Source: Watersipora subatra
Lineage: Eukaryota > Bryozoa > Gymnolaemata > Cheilostomatida > Watersiporidae
Assembly: GCF_963576615.1 (NCBI RefSeq)
Contig: NC_088714.1
Location: forward strand, 42,502,072 to 42,566,071
Direction: 5' to 3'
DNA: 64,000 nucleotides
A program made the position numbers and the translations under genes. Under the pieces are notes generated by a model. It searched no databases and was not told the DNA's origin. It worked only from the letters and a program-made list of their open reading frames with translations. Positions 11,701-21,700 of the stretch are shown piece after piece. Position 1 is the stretch's first letter; each line of letters opens with the position of its first letter.

Positions 11701-14700
11701 AGTATGTGGCTATATTCTGTTGGTCTGTTCAAGTTGCAGCAGTACATGGCTATATTCTGTTGGTCTGTTCAAGTTGCAGCAGTATGTGGCTATATTCTGT
11801 TGGTCTGTTCAAGTTGCAGCAGTATGTGGCTATATTCTGTTGGTCTGTTCAAGTTGCAGCAGTACGTGGCTATATTCTGTTGGTCTGTTCAAGTTGCAGC
11901 AGTATGTGGCTATATTCTGTTGGTCTGTTCAAGTTGCAGCAGTATGTGGCTATATTCTGTTGGTCTGTTCAAGTTGCAGCAGTATGTGGCTATATTCTAT
12001 TGGTCTGTTCAAGTTGCAGCAGTATGTGGCTATATTCTGTTGGTCTGTTCAAGTTGCAGCAGTATGTGGCTATATTCTATTGGTCTGTTCAAGTTGCAGC
12101 AGTATGTGGCTATATTCTGTTGGTCCCTTAGCTGAAGCAGCAGTATGTGGCTATATTCTGTTGGTCTGTTCAAGTTGCAGCAGTACGTGGCTATATTCTG
12201 TTGGTCTGTTCAAGTTGCAGCAGTATGTGGCTATATTCTGTTGGTCCCTTAGCTGAAGCAGCAGTATGTGGCTATATTCTGTTGGTCTGTTCAAGTTGCA
12301 GCAGTATGTGGCTATATTCTGTTGGTCTGTTTGACAAAATGCAACTATAGATAATCATAAATGCACGTTCTCTTAAATCTGAGCGTTTCAATAAACGATC
12401 TCATTCAAACTATTATATCTCTGGACTGAGTAGGTCTGCATGGGCAAAAATTACATAAAATTGAAGATTGATGTCTTATCTTTAAATTGATATTACTTTC
12501 ATTTGCATCATTTCAATAGTACATGTATAAGTTAACCTTTCAAGTGCAAGGCCTTCTGATATGAAGAAGGTGGTAGTCAGATGAAGCGCAGAAGCCTAAG
12601 CCTGCACAGAAACTAAGCTTGATATAGACATAGGCCATCGCGTATTCCCATCGACTCGTAGTATCGTGATGACCATTTAGAATGCTGCCATCGAAGATGT
12701 TGCAGTTTTCTGAATGAAAGTGAATGTAATTGATACCAAGAGTGTTTGATGTTATTTTTTTAGTCATGCCGCATTATTTGCTTCAAGGTCAAAATAAACA
12801 ATAGCAGTGAAAAGAGATTAAATTTTATCGTTACGATATTACTAGGACTAGTAGTCTGGCTGTGGAGTGTGCCGTAAGAGAGTCTCAGGTATGTTCATGA
12901 AACAGAAAAACCAAGTATGTACATAATTATTTGAGAGAACCTCAAGGCGGTCGTTTAGGTGTTAGCGTGTCTGGCTACGAAGTAAAATGTTGTGAGTTCA
13001 AATCCTGTATGAAACGATCTTTTTCCAAACTGTCTTGGATCAGATTAGAGTGTTCATATTCACGATGGCAATCTATTTTGATTTGAAGTTTAATCTCATA
13101 TGGCTGCATGACTTGCAAACACTTGCTTGTGCCTGCCAACAGTCGTTCTCTCCCGATAATATCAAATTCTTAGGTGGTATCAAAGTTTGATTTACTTTTC
13201 AGGTTGCCGGCATATTGTGTAACCTCGTGAACATGTCAGTATTTGCTGTGGACGGAAAGGGTTTGCCTGCCTTAAGGATCCTTGGTAACTTTCTCGACAT
13301 GTGTTCTCAGTCTATTATGATGCTGGAGTTGTTGTACATAGCGAAAGGATGGAGCATCTCTTACAAGCATTTGACTACTCGTGGCACAATTCTTCTCTAC
13401 ACTATATGGATCCTGTATTCTCTTGTCTACATTGTCCTATTCTCCTTCACTCTTGTAAGTATGCCGATGTACCTCCTGATTTGTACATATTAGCAATGCT
13501 TATTATTGAGAGCTTGTTCCATTGTAATATTATTTGCTTGCAGAAGGCAGTCGACCCGATACGAGATGTGGATGAGTGGCAGACTGTCCCTGGTTATTGC
13601 ATCCTTGTGTTTAGAGTTGTTATAATGTTCTACTTCCTTTATGAGCTGCAGGACACATTTGCTAAAGAGAGCAGCGAACTCAAAAGAAACTTCTATATAA
13701 GATTTGCTGCTGGATTCCTAGTCTGGTTTATATATTTGCCTGTAGTAGCGCTCATCAGCCCTAAAATAGCTGGTCTTTGGAGATACAAAACTTTACTAGG
13801 TAAGCAGTCATATCCAGTTGCTGGAAGCCAGTAATAGTTGTCTTGCGTGCCGCACTCAATTTAGCTCATGAGAAACTTTTATGAGCAGACAACTCCTCAA
13901 AGACCGAGTACGACCGATTAGCTTACTGCAAGCAGAGGCTGTGTGTGTTTTTTCAAACTATTGGTGCACAAACAATTGCTCTGTGATCTTGGCTGGACAT
14001 GTCTGAGTCCAATGGCAGCAGAACCTCGATGACTGGAGACCTGGCCAGTTGCGGAGAGCAATTTATGGATGTCATTCTCGTCACCACCGAGTAACCTTTT
14101 TTGGATATTGACCATGATAGACCACTAGGCTGTGGCTGTTCTCTAATGTGAGAAAAAAAATTTCAAAAAAGCATCCTGTCACTCTTGGCGTATGCTGGTT
14201 TTCAGCGCGCGCCTAACAGCTGAACCACAAGTACATTGCTCCACGCACGAAAAGAATGTAGTTTACGCTGATGCTCTTTGGCTGACAAAGCATGCCCTTT
14301 TATTTTTAATTACAATTAAAAAATTCAATATCCCGTTTCTGAAAGAATTAATATACTAGGCCCTACTTTATTGTAATAGAAAGCAAGCCAAAGCATATTG
14401 ACCAGCAACACCTAACGTTCTTCTTATAAATAGTTTAACAGTGGTTTATACGTAGCACGTTTCTCCTAATTAATGGTTCAATATCTCCTTGCTGCTTCTT
14501 AAAGGTCTGATGAGAAAATATTATAAACTTTACGCTAGAATAATTCTTGGGTGTTTTAGCTCATGTTAAAACCTAGGTCAGGTTTGCCTCACTCTGTCAT
14601 AGCTCCAATTGCTGCTGGCATTTATACGGTTTTAAAAAAATTAAAAATATGGGTCGTTTAAATATTTCTTGCGTGGCTAAAGCAGGAGATTTTGCTTTTT

Positions 14701-17700
14701 TAATAATTTGGTGAAAATGTCACAAAATTTATATAATATTTGACCTTGCTGACTTTCAGATCTACATTCTTGCTAATTATTGGGGTGATCATGTGTTCTT
14801 GGGTTGTCTTGTTGTTTTACACTGAGACAATTTCTTTTTGCTTTTATAAGTGGATTTGCCTTTCCAAAAATTTCAAGACTATTTATGGTGTAATGCAGTT
14901 CTTGTCTTGTTCAGACTCGAGCAAAACTTGACAGAATAAACTGGAGATGAAATGAACAGCATTGTCGAACGCTCATACTAGTGTCAGCCATATTGAAACC
15001 ATCATAAGTGAAACAAGATAAACATTCACATTGTTACGCATTTGTTTTGTTTTGAAGCTCAATCTGAGAATTTGGCTTTTTTAATACATTTTTTGTTTTC
15101 ACTTTGCAAAGTAGCTTATTGTAACTCGTCTTATTCATTGCAAATTGATTTTTTAAATTGATTCATACATAATCATAAAGTTATAGTATAGACGTGTCGC
15201 AGATATGAGACGTAGCAAGGTTTCTTACAATACATAATCATAAAGTTACAGTATAGACGTGTCGCAGATATGAGATGTAGCAAGGTTTCTTACAATACAT
15301 AATCATAAAGTTATAGTATAGACGTGTCGCAGATATGAGATGTAGCAAGGTTTCTTACAATACATAATCATAAAGTTATAGTATAGACGTGTCGCAGATA
15401 TGAGACATAGCAAGGTTTCTTACAATACATAGTCATAAAGTTATAGTATAGACGTGTCGCAGATATGAGACGTAGCAAGGTTTCTTACAATACATAATCA
15501 TAAAGTTACAGTATAGACGTGTCGCAGATATGAGACATAGCAAGGTTTCTTACAATACATAATCATATAGTTATAGTATAGACGTGTCGCAGATATGAGA
15601 CATAGCAAGGTTTCTTACAATACATAATCATAAAGTTATAGTATAGACGTGTCGCAGATATGAGACATAGCAAGGTTTCTTACAATACATAATCATATAG
15701 TTATAGTATAGACGTGTCGCAGATATGAGACATAGCAAGGTTTCTTACAATACATAATCATTAAGTTGTAGTATAGACGTGTCGCAGATATGAGATGTAG
15801 CAAGGTTTCTTACAATACATAATCATATAGTTATAGTATAGACGTGTCGCAGATATGAGACATAGCAAGGTTTCTTACAATACATAATCATAAAGTTATA
15901 GTATAGACGTGTTGCAGATATGAGACATAGCAAGGTTTCTTACAATACATAATCATAAAGTTATAGTATAGACGTGTCGTAGATATGAGACATAGCAAGG
16001 TTTCTTACAATACATAATCATAAAGTTATAGTATAGATGTGTCGCAGATATGAGATGTAGCAAGGTTTCTTGCAATATATTGTCGGTGGGCAGAAATTAG
16101 TGACTATTAAAAGTGTATTTTAAGGCTATTCAAAGGGTTCACCAATCACTAAACAAAGGTTTTCATGATTAAAAGGTCACGTTGTAAGAGCTGATAACTC
16201 TAAAATTGAGTTTGTTACCCAAAAGCTGAGAAACCTGTCTGTTGGTGTAAATTATAGCTGAAGAAAGATACTTCACCATTAGATGTTTTTACCTAAGTTA
16301 TTGAGACTTCTAAAGTATGTAATGGATTGCTAGCTTGCAAGGTACTAAGTCTAACTTACCATCTTTCCAGCCGCCCGTAGCATTAAGTTTGAATAAGATA
16401 CAAAGTTTTAGCGCAGCTCTTGGCAACTCGAGCATCTAAAGAAATAAATTTTATCATTCCTTCATTTCTTTATTTTTGCAGGAATTCAATCAGGTGCTGA
16501 TGTTGGCTTTCTCTCTATCTTAGTTCATCTCTTTTGGCCAGGAGGGGGGAAAAGATACTTTGAGATTCCTCTTAGTCATGACATGACTAATAATAACAAT
16601 GATGCAGCAGCTGGTAAGTTATTACTGAGCTTTAAAACTGCTAGACTGGGTTTGACATGAAAAATGAAATCTGTCTATATTAGACAAATTTCAATACCTT
16701 GCTTGATCAAACCTTTCTTACTGTGTGGAACTTACTAACTTGCAAATAAATACCAGCATTTGTGTATGTTCTCAATTCTATTGTGTTTTGATTTATTACC
16801 TTGATGAAGATAATAACATTACTAAAGCTACTAAAATTCCTTCCATCAGCAGTGTTTATGAAGCAAATACTAATTATCACCCCTGTGAATTATAGCTCTA
16901 TGAAGCTCTCACAGATGCGTCGTATGCAGGGGATTTTAATAACCTCACACAGCAGTAATCTCCTCATGCTTGGAATTATACTAATAATTATTGGTTTTGC
17001 CTCTCTTCGTCTACTCTTTGCGTGAGACGCTGTTGAAATGTTGACAACTATGTACAGTACATATTTTAATTGTTGACTGCAATACTTCAGATGTAGGTAT
17101 ATCGGAAACAAACGAAAAATTTGGCTGTTTTCATTATTTGTGGAGCTAGATGAGAGATATTTTGCGCACCGTTTTTGTAACAATTAAACGATTTTGGCAA
17201 AACTAAAACAAAATTTAAATTTATAGCAAATTTTGTTGACTATTTCTGAAAATATAATATTACTTACTTGTATACATACAAAACCACACAAGACTTTAAT
17301 TCCATAACATGTGTTCACAAAGAATGATAAGGTACTCACAATTGTGTTAGTGATAAGATTTGCTTTCCTCCAGAATATTTGGCTGTCTTATATCAGGTTT
17401 TTCAATAGCCTCGAATGATAAAAAATAATTTTCGAAGCATCGTTTTAGTCGCGTAGTCGGCATAACTAAAATGGCAACACTTTGTGTTTGTCATTAACAT
17501 GCATTACCTTCTTGTCACAAGTGCATATTCTCTTACATAGCCTATTGCATCATGGGATTGTGAGATAATGTTGTTATTAGTAACCATTTTTCAATCGCCT
17601 GTGCATTCTTGCTCGATGTACTTTTGATTGAGGCTCTACAGACATGTTGATGACCTTTGTACCAATTTTAGCACTCATATCTAGTGAAGAATGCAGCTCT

Positions 17701-17895
17701 GAGGATGAATTATATGGAAGGCAGGCTGGCATTAGACTAAACCCTCCAACACCACCATATCGATATATGACTGCCAATGGAGACACTAATAATGTTGAAG
17801 AATGCTCAGAAATGCAAGTATCAGTATCAAACAGAGAGCAAGAGCAAACTTTAGCCACAACTGGTGAAACAGAGCAGGTCGTCAGCCGTTTGTAG
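5201..17895 (+). CDS. GPR180/TMEM145-like seven-pass membrane protein (GOST family), complete six-exon gene
   Basis: Coding exons are 5201-5757, 7687-8116, 13203-13454, 13544-13799, 16482-16613 and 17672-17895. All joins are GT..AG and all phases agree, giving about 616 aa. The product has a signal peptide, a Cys-containing lumenal domain (about residues 46-285), seven hydrophobic segments (starting near residues 290, 317, 350, 380, 425, 465 and 500) and an acidic, Ser-rich cytosolic tail. Family-like landmarks are RFWYASL before the last lumenal strand, NPFEHQFS just before TM1, DGKG after TM2, KGWSI after TM3 and LKRNFYI before TM6. GPR180 and TMEM145 share this GOLD-domain plus 7TM plan, and this protein has features of both, so I do not choose one. 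GOST proteins act in Golgi/secretory trafficking or at the cell surface; the ligand is unknown. It converges on the SGPP-like gene. Confidence is high for the gene and moderate for the subfamily. Confidence 0.88.
6000..7046. mobile_element. hAT-like element in intron 1, carrying a nested TTAA element
   Basis: Inverted ends TAGTGCTGGGCAT (6000-6012) and ATGCCCAGCACTA (7034-7046) are flanked by ATACAAAC and TTAAAAAC, six of eight bases alike, as expected of a diverged 8-bp hAT duplication. Without the nested insert it is about 390 bp, a MITE size. Interior CGGGTTT-type repeats occur near the right end. Confidence 0.7.
6213..6862. mobile_element. 650-bp TTAA-flanked MITE (piggyBac-like ends)
   Basis: CCCTTTGA (6213) and TCAAAGGG (ends 6862) are flanked by perfect TTAA duplications (6209-6212, 6863-6866). 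The ends resemble those of the piggyBac element at 62010 (CCCTTTCG). It is non-coding and inserted within the hAT-like element. Confidence 0.8.
7687..8116 (+). CDS. GPR180/TMEM145-like exon 2: end of lumenal domain, TM1 and start of TM2
   Basis: The acceptor TTTTTTCTAAG joins phase 2 to exon 1 and reads R-F-V-Y-N-G. The exon encodes several Cys (CYQQ, ECLSC, CPTC, GCQ, GCS), N-glycosylation sequons (NGT, NTT), the RFWYASL motif and the NPFEHQFSYEVHD linker. TM1 (VIEIYLAFLILNGLLLALQ) follows, then the beginning of TM2. The donor is CTCGAG/GTGAGT, phase 0. The following intron (8117-13202) contains the 3.9 kb 40-bp minisatellite. Confidence 0.88.
8167..8398 (+). mobile_element. Left part of a copy of the 594-bp MITE, abutting the 40-bp minisatellite
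   Basis: TTAAATATGAGCTTACCCAA at 8167 and GTGATCTGACTGCCAGGATG near 8259 align with the reverse complement of the right half of the MITE at 55451-56044. Similarity continues through AAAATGAC, a CTCTC-rich stretch and GTTCAAGTTGCAG, where the tandem array starts. Confidence 0.6.
8399..12331 (+). repeat. 40-bp minisatellite, about 98 units, in GPR180/TMEM145-like intron 2
   Basis: The unit is GTTCAAGTTGCAG plus CAGTATGTGGCTATATTCTG plus TTGGTCT. Most units differ only at an ATGT/ACGT site, GTT/ATT in the second half, or CTG/ATG/CCG at the junction. A second unit type replaces GTTCAAGTT with CCCTTAGCTGAAG (41 or 38 bp). It occurs in runs at 8437-8580 and 10358-10540 and singly near 9041, 9362, 9600, 10237, 11683, 12125 and 12245. 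No forward frame contains a stop inside the unit, so several hundred-codon ORFs appear; none has coding features. Confidence 0.97.
12940..13045 (+). mobile_element. tRNA-derived SINE
   Basis: GGTCGTTTAGGTGTTAGCG (A box) and GTGAGTTCAAATCCTGTATG (B box), ending AAACTGTCTTGGATCAG. It lies in GPR180/TMEM145-like intron 2 about 160 bp before exon 3. Confidence 0.6.
13203..13454 (+). CDS. GPR180/TMEM145-like exon 3: TM2-TM4
   Basis: The acceptor is TTTACTTTTCAG and the exon is 84 whole codons in phase 0/0. It starts VAGILCNLVN, completing TM2, and carries the conserved DGKG loop. TM3 runs from FLDMCSQS to YIAKGWSI and TM4 is GTILLYTIWILYSLVYIVLF. The donor is CACTCTT/GTAAGT. Confidence 0.88.
13544..13799 (+). 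CDS. GPR180/TMEM145-like exon 4: TM5-TM6
   Basis: An 89-nt intron precedes this exon (acceptor TATTTGCTTGCAG). It encodes the acidic DPIRDVDEWQ loop, TM5 (GYCILVFRVVIMFYFLYEL), the LKRNFYIRFAAG motif and TM6 (FLVWFIYLPVVALIS). The phase-1 donor is TTACTAG/GTAAGC, so the last Gly codon is shared with exon 5. Confidence 0.88.
15166..16075 (+). repeat. 65-bp minisatellite, 14 units, in GPR180/TMEM145-like intron 4
   Basis: The unit begins TACATAATCATAAAGTTATA and includes GACGTGTCGCAGATATGAGA. Units differ mainly at GACGTAG/GACATAG/GATGTAG and AAAG/ATAG. The array is exactly 14 periods long. Confidence 0.96.
16482..16613 (+). CDS. GPR180/TMEM145-like exon 5: TM7
   Basis: The acceptor is TTTATTTTTGCAG. 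The exon starts by completing Gly and reads GIQSGADVGFLSILVHLFWP (TM7), then the basic/glycine turn GGGKRYFEI and an Asn-rich stretch. The donor is GCAGCTG/GTAAGT, phase 1. In TMEM145-type proteins the corresponding helix also begins with GIQ. Confidence 0.85.
17672..17895 (+). CDS. GPR180/TMEM145-like exon 6: cytosolic tail and stop
   Basis: Two acceptors keep phase 1: an AG at 17640-17641 (exon from 17642, adding ten mostly hydrophobic residues) and an AG at 17670-17671 (exon from 17672). I prefer the second because its pyrimidine tract is better. The tail is acidic and Ser/Thr-rich (SSEECSSEDELYG, PPTPPYRY), with no further membrane segment, and ends at TAG 17893-17895. The AATAAA signal follows 32 bp later. 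Confidence 0.7.
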
Positions 17896-17926
17896 ACAGA
17901 TGGTTGTTCATGGAAATATTTTTTCA

Positions 17927-17932
17927 AATAAA
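17927..17932 (+). terminator. Polyadenylation signal AATAAA for the GPR180/TMEM145-like gene
   Basis: A canonical AATAAA lies 32 bp after the stop codon of the plus-strand gene. The minus-strand SGPP-like gene's own signal lies at 18393-18398, so the two 3' ends are separated by roughly 450 bp. Confidence 0.7.
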
Positions 17933-18392
17933 TCTAGTCTGCCTGTATACAGAACATGTTGGCAAACTTTTACCAGAAGCTGTTGATTGTCCTCACATTA
18001 TCAGCCTCTATTCCTTTGAACGTCCGCACAGAGGACCAGATTTTCTGGGCTATTCGCATGATCAGTGTGTTTATATAATTAACCACTTTGCTCAAAATGA
18101 ATAGCGTTACCTGCATTCCATATTAATGTCCAGCAAGATGGGATAATACGGGTACATTTGACACGATGTATTTGACACAGACACCTATACTAACAGCAAT
18201 ATATACATATATATGACAGGCTACGAGATAGGGGAGGTTAGATATAATAATAAAGCCAGAGTGAAACTGAACATGAACAAAATACTATTACATGTAAACG
18301 ATTACTCGTTGTTAGTGATACGAGATCGATAACATTTGACTTTACAATTACTTAAAACAGCATATGCCACATTGAGATTTCGCATGCAAGAA

Positions 18393-18398
18393 TTTATT
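18393..18398 (-). terminator. Polyadenylation signal for the SGPP-like gene
   Basis: AATAAA on the minus strand (TTTATT on plus) lies about 155 bp beyond the SGPP-like stop codon. No nearer perfect signal was noticed. Confidence 0.5.
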
Positions 18399-18551
18399 TG
18401 TGCCTGGTATTGATTGTAAGGAAAGTTTTGCACAATTTGAGCAAGCCGGAAAAGTGGTGACAAAATCATTAGAAACTAATAAAACTAATGTTTCATCAAA
18501 TCCATTTCGAGTAGATCCAACAGAGCATTTAACAGCATTCCGAGTATCAGC

Positions 18552-18758
18552 TTAGAGCTCGGTCCACACGGTAGGTCTTTCAATGTCAAAATAGCGAAAA
18601 ATGAGCGGCGAGAGGTAGACAACATTGAGTGAGATCGCGCAATAGGTGAGGTATTTGTACGGCAGCTCCACTACCATTTGCTTTTTGTTCTTCTCGTACT
18701 CTTCTGGGTTGAGCTTATAAAGCCAACAAGATAGTTTGTATGTCATTTGTTTCATCAT
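18552..18758 (-). CDS. SGPP1: SGPP-like coding exon 6, C-terminus
   Basis: The acceptor is TTTTCATTACAG, phase 0. The exon encodes [15 protein letters not shown], a charged stretch, the conserved [10 protein letters not shown] and a last membrane helix. It stops at TAA (18554-18552). Confidence 0.9.
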   Translation of the reverse strand: MMKQMTYKLSCWLYKLNPEEYEKNKKQMVVELPYKYLTYCAISLNVVYLSPLIFRYFDIERPTVWTEL

Positions 18759-21700
18759 CTGTAATGAAAAGTAACAAACCGTGGAAGACAAGCCTTGCTG
18801 ATAAGGTTTTTATTCGATTAAAAAATACTTATGTAATTGAAAACTATGGTCAAGTTGTTGAACCAGTTCAACATCTCACACCATGAAAACTGCTGCCTGC
18901 TTATATGAAAACAAAACAATTATGATCATGAGAACACTAATGTTCACCGCACACGCAAAACAATAATTAAACTTATTAAGAATAAATTTCCATTAAATTT
19001 TAATAAAAATTGTAAATTAGATTTTAATAAATATTAACATTTAGTAACTTTTACAACAAACTGTATTTGGCTATGCTGTTCAGTAGTTTTTGCAACATTT
19101 TATTACATAAAATTGTTAATATTGTTAGCTTTAAAACGCTGCAATCATATTTGAAGCAGCGCTGACATCATACATACTTGGCATGGTTATACTTGGCATG
19201 GTTATACTTGGCATGGTTATACTTGGCATGGTTATACTTGGAATGGTTATGCTTGGCATGGTTATACTTGGCATGGTTATACTTGGCATGGTTATACTTG
19301 GCATGGTTATGCTTGGCATGGTTATACTTGGCATGGTTATACTTGGCATGGTTATACTTGGCATGGTTATACTTGGCATGGTTATACTTGGCATGGTGTG
19401 CTAATCAGATATGAGAAATTTTAATGAAGTACTTAACTAAAATCAATGCTATGTTTATGAGTTTTCACTTTTGAATCTTTCCATATGTTATTTTATAAAA
19501 ATAGTATTTTTATAGAATGAAAACTGAGACGCTCTATGTTAAGATATTGTACATCTAGTCATATAGATCAAGCCTGCCTCAAGTGACTAGTCTACACTCA
19601 ATAAAAAAGCTTGTTTTATCGATGTGATAAAAAGTTTGATGAATTTTGATAAATTAAATAATTTGACCTCTTGAATGAGTCGGTACTAATCAAGGGCACG
19701 TATCCAGTACAATACAGGAAATTGTAAGTTATCTCCTCTTTCATCTACATATAAGCCAATAATATGACACGCAAACAATTCAAGCCATATTTTGTGATGG
19801 CTTGGTTAAATGTAAGTGAACGCCTGCCCAAACCAATATTCTAATAATTGATCGATACAAGAATTTTATTAACCGGTCACAGATGTCCCTAATATTGTGA
19901 GGCTTCATAGCCACATCGACTAATAGCCTACTCACAGCTCTTGTTAAAAAGAGCGAGCTGTAGCCAATGACCATCCTCAGAAGGGCCATCTTAGCCCACT
20001 CGAGATCAGGTGTCTTGACATGGTAAGGAGGTGAGCCAACGAGCGCCTCTGCGTCGTGTGGAATAAAATTGTTCTGATAGTTCATCCAGGAGGCCAGAGC
20101 CACACCGACTTGCACACCTGAAACAAACCTTTAACAGTGAAAATATTAGGGAACGCAGTCTATTCCCTGACACTGAGGCAACTCAAGTGGCAGCTCAATA
20201 AAATTAATGTATAATTACCAATTGTGAATAACTAAAATAGAACTGAGAATTGTCTTCTCTTTTATTCTGTTGAAGAGTTTAGCTTAACAACCCTAGGGTA
20301 TACAGAGAGGTTTTATCATAATTAGGTAGCTGAATATGTAAGGACTGTCTAATACTATACGCTGAAGATATTAAGCTTAGGCATTTAGTGAACAGGTCAA
20401 GAATGCTTTTCGAGCTAAGCATTTTTGTTTAGTACAGTCAACATTTAATGCTGACCAAAGGCAAGATTACCATACACCGCCCACCACATGGTTAGTTGTC
20501 AAGAGTTTTTGTTCCCATTCACCGAAAATCATGAGTAAAAATGACTGATTGTTTTTGTAAACATATGAAAAATGCATAGGCTTTTAAAGCATCTACTCTC
20601 AGGTAACTTAACCAACAGGTTTATGTATATGTAACGGTTCAAGTAAACTCAGCTGTTAAAAGTACAGGAGATATTATTGAAATCTAAAATTGACGAATAT
20701 GTGATGAAAAGCATTTCAGCTTCTTGTAGCAGTTTATTTGATCAATTAACTACTTCCTAAAAACAACCTAAAAGTAAGTTTACCTGAAGAGCCTACAAAA
20801 ATTACCTACAAACCTACAAAATGTTGTACTCATAGCGTATGCAAACGACATTCGCTTAAATATGAAAACACTTTACCTAGTGTTGTACTGCTTTTATCGA
20901 AGGTCTGTTAATACATTTTAATTATCTTGTCGAATATTTTTAGTAGCAGTTATCCGAAAGTTTGTTTGAAGTACCATTAAAACATTTTGCTTATATATTA
21001 TTTGTCGTATGATAGTGAAAGTTTGTGCATTCTGCAAAACTGGTTACGAGGCATAAAACATCGTTTTAATAATCGTTTTCGCTGTGGAAAATTTATAATT
21101 GTTTGGTTTTGAGAACAGCAAAGGTCAATGACAAATGTAAAGTGTTTTGTCACAGCTATGTAGTCGACTACCAACAAGGATAACAAAAAAACTAAGCTAT
21201 CATCAATGTATTATACCCCGTCGTTTTCTGTTGTCCTAGGCTTATGCAGAACTTTTTACAATATCCTCATATTAAAAGCGACAACAAATCTCACAACCAA
21301 AAGAATTAATTCTGTTATCCCTTTAAATTTTGAGATATTCATTGCTCTAAGGATTTTAAATCTATTGATGTCTATCAATAGAAACAATATAATATTGTAA
21401 TTGAAATAGTTACAAAATTGGCTTGTTTTACTTGAGTTTACCTAAATTTACTTAAACCTACTTAAATTTGTGTAAGTTCTTTTCATGTCAAGCGTGCCCC
21501 AACATTGCAAAACAGCACGTGTGGCACTTCCTACTTAAAGTTCAACCGAATCTACAAAATTAGCCTATGCACGTATATGAAATATAAAAGTGAAAAGAAC
21601 ATGGGTTACTCTTGCGTAAAACTATTGACTAAAATCTTCAAATGGACAAAACAAATACGCTAGCTGATCGACCAATACCATCAGCTTAACTACGACTGGC

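Noticed and set aside
8580-12350. Many overlapping ORFs of up to 565 codons with CSSCSSMWLYSVG-type repeats
   Set aside because: They are the three frames of a 40-bp intronic minisatellite; no signal peptide, unique domain or splice support.
19131-19414. Repeat ORFs on both strands (ITMPS and LAWLY units)
   Set aside because: A 15-bp satellite in an SGPP-like intron; the repetition alone explains the open frames.
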